A DNA stretch of 64,000 nt, from positions 1 to 64,000 of the IMG/VR virus record IMGVR_UViG_3300042563_003347. One strand, 5' to 3'. The DNA is from a virus. The position numbers and the translations under genes are program-made. The notes beneath the pieces are model-generated. The model was not told the DNA's origin. It worked only from the letters and a program-made list of their open reading frames with translations, and did not search any database. Below are positions 23,334 to 28,987 of the stretch, piece after piece. Numbering within the stretch: the first letter of the stretch is position 1; each line of letters begins with the position of its first letter.

Positions 23334-23640
23334 TACAAATTGTATCACCAAGTTAAGCAGATCATGTGGCGGAAAAACTCATTGACTATGGGCCCGACTG
23401 CCAGGGACCACGATTAAATCCTGAACCGCTGACGTTGAAAAACACGAGACTGCTAGTCACAGTCAACACATGTTCAGGAAGGAAGGGAGTGCAGTCTTGC
23501 ATTCCGCACCTTTAAACGCAGGACAGTCACATGATCAGCTTATTCAAATTCAGTTGACAATCATTGTTGTTTGTTGTACATATAAAGGTCGGTTTGATTC
23601 CCTCCACTGCAACTAACATATGAATAAATAATTGTGAACA
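23334..23640 (+). ncRNA. Structured non-coding region
   Basis: No gene seen. TCCTGAAC (23418) pairs with GTTCAGGA (23471) around GTTGA...TCAAC; then GAGTGCA-GTCT-TGCATTC. It begins with a GATACA-AAT-TGTATC hairpin ending ACCA and the AGTT linker, as tRNAs here do. It looks like a folded RNA of about 200 nt, not one I recognise. Confidence 0.4.
23554..23582 (+). promoter_or_regulatory. Possible promoter for desaturase gene
   Basis: TTGACA, 17-nt spacer, weak TACATA; 67 nt before the ATG at 23650. Confidence 0.45.
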
Positions 23641-23649
23641 CCAACACTT

Positions 23650-24426
23650 ATGCTTAAAAAAATACAGGAATTTTACAAAATTTATGGCTATTACCACTGC
23701 AAAATGTGGGCGTGGCACTTGTTGATTATTTTATGCTTAATAGTATTGCCATTTGAATACTTTTTATGGTCCATATTAGTACATCTGATATTGATGCCTA
23801 TAACGCAAACAATTTCTCATGATTATATCTGTCACGAATATATTCAACCCAGAAACAAAGTAATAGAAATTATTTGCTTAATAGTGTTTTACGGATTAGC
23901 AGGAAGAAGTATTGATGGCAAAAGAGCATACCACGTAAGTCATCATAGATTTTGGAAAACACCAGACCTGGACCCTCCACAGCAAAAAATGAAGGAGAGT
24001 TCGTTTTGGCAATACGCATTAAATTTTCAAAAGCCAGTATCTTACAATTTGCCGTATGTAAAAAGTAACTTGTTCAAAAACAATTCTTTGGTAAAGAAAC
24101 TAGATAGTCACAGTGAAAAAATATTTTGGATTTTTCACGGTTTACTTTTTATTATTTTACCCATTGAATGGTTTGCAGTAATTTCCATATATTACATAGG
24201 GTTTGGAACAATTATTGGTGGAATACACGATCAAATATTTCATAGATACCACACCGCAACAGACCGATCATGGTATTTGCCAATATTTGGAAATCAGGCG
24301 TGGCATATAAAACACCACGAAGAATCTGACAGAATATATTATGGACCAGGATTGATCAAATGGGTAAATCCATCGTTGTATATTCATAAAATATTTTTCA
24401 AACCCACTGATCATTGTTTAGTTTAA
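23650..24426 (+). CDS. Membrane fatty acid desaturase-like protein
   Basis: 258 residues with four or five hydrophobic segments (residues 23-60, 78-90, 155-195). Three His boxes of the di-iron desaturase family are in the right order: HDYICHEY near 56, HVSHHR near 98 and HIKHH near 219. It is short for an acyl-CoA desaturase (about 300). It would introduce a double bond into lipid acyl chains in the host membrane. Strongly AT-rich and alone among tRNAs, so likely horizontally acquired. No ribosome-binding site is evident. Confidence 0.82.
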   Translation: MLKKIQEFYKIYGYYHCKMWAWHLLIILCLIVLPFEYFLWSILVHLILMPITQTISHDYICHEYIQPRNKVIEIICLIVFYGLAGRSIDGKRAYHVSHHRFWKTPDLDPPQQKMKESSFWQYALNFQKPVSYNLPYVKSNLFKNNSLVKKLDSHSEKIFWIFHGLLFIILPIEWFAVISIYYIGFGTIIGGIHDQIFHRYHTATDRSWYLPIFGNQAWHIKHHEESDRIYYGPGLIKWVNPSLYIHKIFFKPTDHCLV

Positions 24427-24487
24427 ACAGCAAACTTGCAGAGAAATGCAGGTACATTTTGTGTAAGCATGTAATCTCAGTGTTCCA

Positions 24488-24572
24488 CTATTCTAAAACA
24501 CATTTTGATGCCTTTAAGGTCATAAGGTTGATCGCTTATGATACGGTGCGTGATGAGTGTGTTTCACAATAG
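24488..24572 (+). repeat. Long-stem element 2
   Basis: CTATTCTAAAACACA pairs with TGTGTTTCACAATAG (two mismatches). It ends 13 nt before the initiator tRNA gene. Confidence 0.55.
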
Positions 24573-24585
24573 ATAAATAAATTAT

Positions 24586-24661
24586 CGCGGGAAGGGTCCG
24601 GTCACCGGCAGGGTCTCATAAGCCTTTGCAATCCTTGGTTCAAATCCAAGTCCCGCAACCA
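24586..24661 (+). tRNA. Initiator tRNA-fMet (CAT)
   Basis: Acceptor CGCGGGA/TCCCGCA has the unpaired C1xA72 that marks bacterial initiator tRNA. Anticodon loop CTCATAA, with G-C-rich anticodon stem AGGGT/GCCTT (two strong G-C pairs rather than three). CCA encoded. Confidence 0.8.
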
Positions 24662-24714
24662 AACACAACATTTTTGCTGTGAGTCATAAATAACTTGCAA
24701 CAAAAATTCAGTGG

Positions 24715-24743
24715 TTGACAACAATCACTAAATACCTTATAAT
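24715..24743 (+). promoter_or_regulatory. Sigma70-type promoter
   Basis: TTGACA, 17-nt spacer, TATAAT; consensus. Confidence 0.8.
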
Positions 24744-24749
24744 ACAAAC

Positions 24750-24881
24750 ATGATGAACAAAAACACTTTCGACCGCATGCATTCCGTACAGACCTTGGCA
24801 CAGCCCTGGTCACGTGCCTTTGCCTGCGGCAAAAGTATTACAGGGAATCACCGGGTCCGAGAAGGAATCAGTTGCGCCTAA
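24750..24881 (+). CDS. Possible leader peptide (43 aa)
   Basis: Begins ATGATG a few nucleotides after the predicted transcription start and ends before a terminator. Same arrangement as 20537-20635. Contains two cysteines. No ribosome-binding site, so translation is uncertain. Confidence 0.35.
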   Translation: MMNKNTFDRMHSVQTLAQPWSRAFACGKSITGNHRVREGISCA

Positions 24882-24937
24882 CAGCAGTAACTCACAAACT
24901 TCAAGGACCCTGGAACTAAAAACTCCAGGGTTTTTCT
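24853..24937 (+). promoter_or_regulatory. Attenuator-like competing hairpins and terminator
   Basis: GGGTCC (24853) can pair with GGACCC (24905), whose ACCC also opens the terminator ACCCTGGA...TCCAGGGT with TTTTTC. Confidence 0.45.
24906..24937 (+). terminator. Rho-independent terminator
   Basis: ACCCTGGA/TCCAGGGT stem followed by TTTTTCTTT. Confidence 0.75.
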
Positions 24938-25081
24938 TTATGTGCAATGAGTAACGAGGACTCAGCCAGCACACTAAACCAGGCAAACGGGCGGACAGGA
25001 CACATGAACGTGTGGCGATAACACACTAGTAAGACTCCTGGTCGGGGTATCAACCCCGTCATGTCCAGTAGCAATACTGGG

Positions 25082-25142
25082 CATTCTAAAACGCACTAAG
25101 TTGATATGGACTGTGATGTCGCATCTAGTGCGTTTTAGAATG
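25082..25142 (+). repeat. Long-stem element 3 (17 perfect pairs)
   Basis: CATTCTAAAACGCACTA pairs perfectly with TAGTGCGTTTTAGAATG. Loop of 27 nt. Compared with element 2, both arms carry the change ACACA to ACGCA and its complement. It ends 3 nt before tRNA-Ala. The 140 nt upstream (24938-25081) hold no gene I can see. Confidence 0.75.
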
Positions 25143-25145
25143 TAT

Positions 25146-25220
25146 GGGCTGTAGGTGTTGTTGGGGGCACACGGGCTTTGCAAGCCTGGAGGAACGGTTC
25201 GATCCCGTTACGGTCCACCA
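25146..25220 (+). tRNA. tRNA-Ala (TGC)
   Basis: Acceptor GGGCTGT/ACGGTCC, anticodon loop TTTGCAA, T loop TTCGATC, CCA encoded. Confidence 0.85.
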
Positions 25221-25229
25221 TATGTTAAT

Positions 25230-25305
25230 GTATCGCTAGCTCAATTGGCAGAGTTCTGGTCTCCAAAACCAGCGGTTCGGGGTTCGAATCCCTGGCGGTA
25301 CGCCA
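25230..25305 (+). tRNA. tRNA-Trp (CCA)
   Basis: Acceptor GTATCGC/GCGGTAC with G73, anticodon loop CTCCAAA, T loop TTCGAAT, CCA encoded. Confidence 0.88.
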
Positions 25306-25315
25306 AGTTTTTTGT

Positions 25316-25389
25316 TGGGGGTTAGTGTAGCGGTAACACTACAGACTTTGACTCTGTCATCACTGGTTCGATCCCAGTACCCTCTGCCA
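25316..25389 (+). tRNA. tRNA-Gln (TTG)
   Basis: Anticodon loop CTTTGAC on stem ACAGA/TCTGT, T arm ACTGG-TTCGATC-CCAGT, CCA encoded. First acceptor pair is T-T, tolerated in tRNA-Gln. Confidence 0.82.
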
Positions 25390-25393
25390 ATAT

Positions 25394-25468
25394 TGCCGTG
25401 TAGCTCAGAGGAAGAGCAAACGCTTGATAAGCGTTAGGTCGACATTTCGAAATTGTCCATGGCAACCA
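25394..25468 (+). tRNA. tRNA-Ile (GAT)
   Basis: Acceptor TGCCGTG/CATGGCA, anticodon loop TTGATAA on AACGC/GCGTT, CCA encoded. The T arm is weakly paired. Confidence 0.82.
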
Positions 25469-25476
25469 CATATATG

Positions 25477-25505
25477 TTGACACTGTTGGTCAACTGCTAT
25501 ATAAT
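25477..25505 (+). promoter_or_regulatory. Sigma70-type promoter within tRNA array
   Basis: TTGACA, 17-nt spacer, TATAAT, 17 nt before tRNA-Ser. Confidence 0.8.
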
Positions 25506-25521
25506 AGCAGTGTTAGTTTCA

Positions 25522-25609
25522 GGAATGGTCCCATAATGGTATTGGAGCGGCTTGCTAAGCCGTCGGTCGGTTAAACGGCTTCTCGGTTCGAGTCCGAGTC
25601 ATTCCGCCA
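25522..25609 (+). tRNA. tRNA-Ser (GCT)
   Basis: Acceptor GGAATGG/TCATTCC with G73, anticodon loop TTGCTAA, long variable arm, CCA encoded. Confidence 0.88.
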
Positions 25610-25617
25610 AGTTTTAT

Positions 25618-25693
25618 TCCTCAGTAGCACAGCGGTAGTTGCGCGACACTGTTAATGTCGATGTCCGTGGTTCGATCCCACGCTGAGGAGCCA
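25618..25693 (+). tRNA. tRNA-Asn (GTT)
   Basis: Acceptor TCCTCAG/CTGAGGA, anticodon loop CTGTTAA, T arm CGTGG-TTCGATC-CCACG, CCA encoded. Confidence 0.88.
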
Positions 25694-25696
25694 AAC

Positions 25697-25745
25697 AAAT
25701 CCATACTCTCCCTTGAAAAGTTAGGTCCCTGGATTTTTCTTTTTT
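25697..25745 (+). terminator. Possible terminator
   Basis: AAATCCA...TGGATTT stem around a 29-nt loop followed by TTCTTTTTT. It lies between tRNA-Asn and tRNA-Thr. Confidence 0.45.
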
Positions 25746-25819
25746 GCCCTACTAGTACAATGGCAGTACACTGGTTTTGTAATCCTGTGATGGCAGTTCG
25801 ATTCTGTCGTGGGGCACCA
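25746..25819 (+). tRNA. tRNA-Thr (TGT)
   Basis: Acceptor GCCCTAC/GTGGGGC, anticodon loop TTTGTAA, T loop TTCGATT, CCA encoded. The anticodon stem has T-T mismatches. Confidence 0.75.
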
Positions 25820-25827
25820 CTTTTTAT

Positions 25828-25899
25828 CCCGGTTGTAGTGTAATGGCAACACAGGTCCGTATACAACCAATGAAGGTTCGATTCCTTCCTCCGGGGCCA
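25828..25899 (+). tRNA. tRNA-like, anticodon not assignable
   Basis: D arm GTGTAATGGCAACAC, T arm GAAGG-TTCGATT-CCTTC and G-CCA end are good. The acceptor pairs only over CCCGG/CCGGG. The expected anticodon arm cannot form five pairs; instead GGTTGTA pairs with TACAACC across the D arm. Probably a decayed tRNA. Confidence 0.45.
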
Positions 25900-25905
25900 C
25901 TCAAT

Positions 25906-25983
25906 GCGTCTTTAGCTCAGTCGGAATAGAGCACTGGTTTACGAAGCCGGGGGCCGGGAGTTCGAGTCTCTCAGGACGCACCA
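25906..25983 (+). tRNA. tRNA-Arg (ACG)
   Basis: Acceptor GCGTCTT/AGGACGC, anticodon loop TTACGAA, T loop TTCGAGT, CCA encoded. Confidence 0.85.
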
Positions 25984-25990
25984 AACACAG

Positions 25991-26019
25991 TTGACAACAT
26001 TCTGCGATTGTTGTATAAT
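25991..26019 (+). promoter_or_regulatory. Sigma70-type promoter for tRNA-Lys unit
   Basis: TTGACA, 17-nt spacer, TATAAT. A leader of about 100 nt with a CCCAGA...TCTGG hairpin follows before tRNA-Lys. Confidence 0.8.
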
Positions 26020-26128
26020 CAAAACTTAAACGAAAGACTATATGAAGCGAACAGCTAAAATGTAGTGTCGACCCAGATCCCATGTCGGTCTGGAGTTGGC
26101 ACTGAAAAGACAATTCACGACTGAGTAT

Positions 26129-26204
26129 GGGATCATAGTGAAATGGTTATCACAGCAGACTTTTAATCTGCCAATTCCCGGTTCGAGTCCGGGTGGTCCT
26201 ACCA
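26129..26204 (+). tRNA. tRNA-Lys (TTT)
   Basis: Acceptor GGGATCA/TGGTCCT, anticodon loop CTTTTAA, T arm CCCGG-TTCGAGT-CCGGG. Its ACCA end is also the first four bases of long-stem element 4. Confidence 0.88.
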
Positions 26205-26302
26205 TATAAAAACACATTATAGCAACGCATGAGCAGGTTGTTAACTTTCGCTGGCTACGTATAGAATCGTAGGTGAGTAAAGGTAGTGTGTTTCTATATG
26301 GT
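26201..26302 (+). repeat. Long-stem element 4
   Basis: ACCATATAAAAACACATTA pairs with TAGTGTGTTTCTATATGGT (one A-C mismatch, one wobble). The 5' arm starts at the tRNA-Lys CCA end. Confidence 0.75.
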
Positions 26303-26314
26303 ATAACTGTTCAA

Positions 26315-26350
26315 GTTCAATGGTCACACGCCCTTGCTTGAATTAGAAGT
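26315..26350 (+). repeat. 36-nt direct repeat, copy 1
   Basis: Identical to 27566-27601. It starts GTTCAATGGTCACACGCCCT and can fold through TTCAA/TTGAA. Both copies sit between the 3' arm of one long-stem element and the 5' arm of the next. Confidence 0.8.
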
Positions 26351-26351
26351 C

Positions 26352-26462
26352 GCCATATGAAAACATACTGTGAGGCGCTAGTTGCACGGCAAACTTACAC
26401 AAAGTGCAACCTGTCATGTAATAGTGTACATAAAGATGATAAGCAGTGTGTTTCTATATGGT
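26352..26462 (+). repeat. Long-stem element 5
   Basis: GCCATATGAAAACATACTG pairs with CAGTGTGTTTCTATATGGT using G-T wobbles where the 5' arm differs from its relatives; pairing is kept. Confidence 0.7.
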
Positions 26463-26464
26463 AG

Positions 26465-26541
26465 CTACAGATAAACACATTGGGATTAAATTCTGGTCAC
26501 CCCAGCGCATAAGAGGTTGCGTACAGTGTGTTTTTCTATGG
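26465..26541 (+). repeat. Long-stem element 6
   Basis: CTACAGATAAACACATTG pairs with CAGTGTGTTTTTCTATGG with two mismatches. Confidence 0.55.
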
Positions 26542-26553
26542 TAAAAACAGAGG

Positions 26554-26582
26554 TTGACCTAGATCAACTTTGATGTTACAAT
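26554..26582 (+). promoter_or_regulatory. Sigma70-type promoter of large structured RNA
   Basis: TTGACC, 17-nt spacer, TACAAT, immediately before a kilobase with no gene. Confidence 0.75.
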
Positions 26583-26588
26583 AAAATT

Positions 26589-27478
26589 CAAGGGCGGTTT
26601 AACGTCCTATAGGCCAGCTTGCTGGTTTATGAAGAATAACTGTGGTGACACAGCCAAAGGAGGTATGCCTACATAACTCCGCCAGCAACGGTTCGTTTAA
26701 GCAAGCCTGCTCAGGTCCGTGAGGATCCGATCACTGATAAGACCGGTGGTTGTAACAATGACGCTGGATGTTGTGGAAAGAACGTCGACTTACAAGCCCG
26801 AAAGGGGAACTTGAGTAGATGGAAAGTAACAGGTGGTGCTGACTTCACAACTAAACCAGTCCAGTTAATTGGCATGAGAAAGGGTAGCGTATTTGTCCGA
26901 GGGGTTGCACCCAAGGGCTCGTATGCAGTTTGAGTGGTTAGTGGATACGTAGCAATACGCAGACATCGATCGCAAAAGACGACTGAGTAGTTCGCAAGAC
27001 CAAAGGTACGTGGTGTGTTGTATTGTGTAGAGCAAAACTTTATGCAGCAACTGAGTCAGCACATCGCAGTAGGTTCGTTATAGCTCAATTGGTAGAGCAA
27101 CTCCCTGTTAAGGAGTAGGCAGAAGGTTCAAATCCCTCTAACTATTAAAAAGCAAAGACTGACTCGGTCGTGTGTGAAAAGCATCTAATACTTGGCTCGC
27201 AAGAGAACCAAGTCTAACCAAGCTCGCAAGGTGAGGTTAGTTTATGCAGGAAGTTTCGTAACTGTTTAGCGACAGTGAATGGCTCTAAAGGTCAACGGGA
27301 TAGAAAGCGTAGAATAGCATACGGCGACGTGACTACTGCCTGTCACTAAAAACGGCGATGTTGGCAACAGACCAGGATACTCTGCAAAGAGACTTGGTGG
27401 AAGTCGGAAGAAAGTATACTCGCAAGGTGTACAATAATGTCCGAGGTGTTGTTGGAGAGGATGTATTCTCAGTCCTTT
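26589..27478 (+). ncRNA. Candidate large ornate structured RNA
   Basis: About 900 nt without a credible gene but dense in hairpins: CTGTG-GTGA-CACAG, CCC-GAAA-GGG, CTAACC/GGTTAG, CTTGG/CCAAG, CTGTTTAGCGACAG and three GCTCGCAAG-like loops. It has its own promoter, and an Asn tRNA-like domain is enclosed by CTGAGTCAG/CTGACTCGG. Size, tRNA-array context and embedded tRNA recall the GOLLD and ROOL ornate large RNAs of phages, but I cannot confirm the family by eye. Ends are approximate. Confidence 0.55.
27074..27146 (+). tRNA. tRNA-Asn-like domain (GTT), no CCA
   Basis: D arm GCTCAATTGGTAGAGC, anticodon arm ACTCC-CTGTTAA-GGAGT and a TTCAAAT T loop are good. The acceptor stem has mismatches and no CCA follows. 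It sits inside a 9-bp stem of the large RNA, so it is probably an embedded domain rather than a free tRNA. Confidence 0.6.
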
Positions 27479-27479
27479 C

Positions 27480-27553
27480 ACCATATAAAAACACACTTCC
27501 GACAGTAGGCGGAGGTGACAATGTCCATTCGGGTGAGTGTGTTTCTATATGGT
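27480..27553 (+). repeat. Long-stem element 7
   Basis: ACCATATAAAAACACACTT pairs with GAGTGTGTTTCTATATGGT (one A-C mismatch). Loop of about 36 nt. Confidence 0.75.
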
Positions 27554-27565
27554 AAAACTATTTGA

Positions 27566-27601
27566 GTTCAATGGTCACACGCCCTTGCTTGAATTAGAAG
27601 T
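27566..27601 (+). repeat. 36-nt direct repeat, copy 2
   Basis: Identical to 26315-26350, in the same position relative to flanking long-stem arms. Confidence 0.8.
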
Positions 27602-27603
27602 TG

Positions 27604-27729
27604 CCATAGTTGAATACATTCATCATTGGTTGACCCGACAGTCTGCTTGGTTAGCAGGGCGGACGCAACGAAGTAGCTTAACTAGCACGATGAAAAAGCC
27701 CTTTACGCCGAGAGTGTATTCAACTATGG
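27604..27729 (+). repeat. Long-stem element 8
   Basis: CCATAGTTGAATACATTC pairs with GAGTGTATTCAACTATGG over 18 positions (one wobble). Both arms differ at many positions from the other elements, but complementarity is fully kept. Confidence 0.75.
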
Positions 27730-27835
27730 TTAGTATCAGAGGATGGGAACGAAACAGGGTTGCTAGTCACAATCAATGTCGTGAACGGGTACTGAGAAGT
27801 CGCAAGAGCAGGCTTGACCGCCAGAGGGTAGCGAC

Positions 27836-27950
27836 GCCATATAAGAACACATTCAACGGTTAGTGGATACCTAGCAACTGGACGCAGGTGCTATCCCAAA
27901 GAGCAGGCATGCCGCCGTAAAGCTAGGAAACGAATGTGTTCTTATATGGT
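27836..27950 (+). repeat. Long-stem element 9 (19 pairs)
   Basis: GCCATATAAGAACACATTC pairs with GAATGTGTTCTTATATGGT. The AAAAAC to AAGAAC change is matched by GTTCTT in the other arm. The interior has CCTAGC/GCTAGG and shares GGTTAGTGGATAC with the large RNA at 26936. Confidence 0.78.
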
Positions 27951-27953
27951 CAG

Positions 27954-28083
27954 ATCATATACAAACACACTAGCATAGAGTGACGAGCCCGTTTAGCGGC
28001 GGGTGTTATGGGTTACTCGAATGTCAATACTTTGGTGAGTAGCCGGCAAGGCGGTTCGATTCCGTAGTGTGTTTCTATATGGT
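27954..28083 (+). repeat. Long-stem element 10
   Basis: ATCATATACAAACACACTA pairs with TAGTGTGTTTCTATATGGT (one mismatch). The 3' arm runs into the first bases of tRNA-His. The interior has a T-arm-like GCGG-TTCGATT-CCGT, suggesting a decayed tRNA inside. Confidence 0.7.
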
Positions 28084-28157
28084 GTAGTTAGTGTCAGCGG
28101 TCAGCACTACGGATTGTGATTCCGTCAGCATGGATTCGAATTCCATACTATACCCCA
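28081..28157 (+). tRNA. tRNA-His (GTG)
   Basis: Extra G(-1) opposite C73, acceptor GTGTAGT/ACTATAC, anticodon loop TTGTGAT, CCA encoded. Confidence 0.88.
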
Positions 28158-28163
28158 GAATCA

Positions 28164-28238
28164 GGTTGTGTGGCGTAGACGGATGCGCACGGGCTTCATA
28201 AGCCCTGGAGGAAGGATCGATACCTTCCACAACCACCA
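28164..28238 (+). tRNA. tRNA-Met or tRNA-Ile2 (CAT)
   Basis: Acceptor GGTTGTG/CACAACC, anticodon loop TTCATAA, CCA encoded. The identity of the CAT anticodon depends on TilS modification. Confidence 0.8.
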
Positions 28239-28239
28239 G

Positions 28240-28353
28240 TCAGAGTTTCTGAACAAAAGTCATTGCTGTTTCGACGTTGTTGAAAAACTTCATGGTCAAT
28301 TTGAAGTTGTCAATATCAAACACAAGAATGTAAAAAGTGTGTTCTTGACTCAT
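28240..28353 (-). CDS. Possible small antisense protein (37 aa)
   Basis: A minus-strand frame between tRNA genes, MSQEHTFYILVFDI... with a protein-like hydrophobic/charged pattern. No ribosome-binding site is seen; a TACAAT-like box lies about 40 nt upstream. It runs against all neighbouring RNAs. Confidence 0.35.
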   Translation of the reverse strand: MSQEHTFYILVFDIDNFKLTMKFFNNVETAMTFVQKL

Positions 28354-28417
28354 GGACAAGTGTATTAATAATCCAGTCTTGGTGATAGCATTGTAAATAT
28401 ACATGAACGTATTTAAC

Positions 28418-28491
28418 GCGGGGTTCGTATAGTGGTAATACCTTAGCCTTCCAAGCTAAAGCGAGGAGTTCGATTCTCCTACCCCGCTCCA
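28418..28491 (+). tRNA. tRNA-Gly (TCC)
   Basis: Acceptor GCGGGGT/ACCCCGC, anticodon loop CTTCCAA, CCA encoded. Confidence 0.88.
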
Positions 28492-28497
28492 CATTTT

Positions 28498-28572
28498 GCA
28501 TCCTTAGCTCAGTGGTAGAGCGTTTCCTTTACACGGAAAGGGTCCGCGGTTCGAAACCGTGAGGATGTACCA
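28498..28572 (+). tRNA. tRNA-Val (TAC)
   Basis: Acceptor GCATCCT/AGGATGT, anticodon loop TTTACAC, T arm CGCGG-TTCGAAA-CCGTG, CCA encoded. Confidence 0.88.
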
Positions 28573-28707
28573 AGTTTTGTAGCCATATCCCGGAGATAGG
28601 GTAAAGGGTGTTGCGGGAGTCACATGCGCTGCCTGTATCATGTGAACCGATAAAGATCGAAGCGCAACTTAATCAGTTTTTGTTCGGCCTGCTACAAATT
28701 CAATTTT
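28573..28707 (+). ncRNA. Structured spacer in tRNA array
   Basis: GTTGCG/CGCAAC enclose TCACATG...CATGTGA and a CGAT-AAAG-ATCG hairpin. No gene seen. Confidence 0.35.
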
Positions 28708-28781
28708 CTCAGTATGGTGAAATGGTATCACTCTTGGTTTGGGACCAAGGAGCGTAGGTTCGATTCCTGCTACCGAGACCA
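28708..28781 (+). tRNA. tRNA-Pro (TGG)
   Basis: Anticodon loop TTTGGGA on CTTGG/CCAAG, T loop TTCGATT, CCA encoded. Acceptor CTCAGTA/TACCGAG has one mismatch. Confidence 0.85.
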
Positions 28782-28787
28782 AGTTAT

Positions 28788-28865
28788 GCACAGGTGGCGG
28801 AGCGGCCCAACGCAAGGGATTGCAAATCCCTAAAACCGTGAGTTCAAATCTCACCCTGTGTTCCA
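28788..28865 (+). tRNA. tRNA-Cys (GCA)
   Basis: Acceptor GCACAGG/CCTGTGT with T73, anticodon loop TTGCAAA, CCA encoded. Confidence 0.88.
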
Positions 28866-28871
28866 CTCAAC

Positions 28872-28963
28872 GGAAAGTAATGCAGCGGGGATGGTCCTGC
28901 GACTGGCCTTGAAAACCAGGTTCTCAGAAATGGGATGGGGTTCGACTCCTCTGCTTTCCACCA
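28872..28963 (+). tRNA. tRNA-Ser (TGA)
   Basis: Acceptor GGAAAGT/GCTTTCC, anticodon loop CTTGAAA, long variable arm, CCA encoded. Confidence 0.86.
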
Positions 28964-28987
28964 AATTTTATCACAAAGGAGAATGAT

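Noticed and set aside
27358-27863. Two open frames of 65-108 codons in the structured RNA region
   Set aside because: They cross long-stem arms, have no ribosome-binding site and repeat the arm sequence as codons; best explained as chance frames in RNA genes.
26201-28083. CRISPR array
   Set aside because: The recurring GTGTGTTTCTATATGGT arms are irregularly spaced, occur as inverted pairs with covarying partners, and no cas gene is near.
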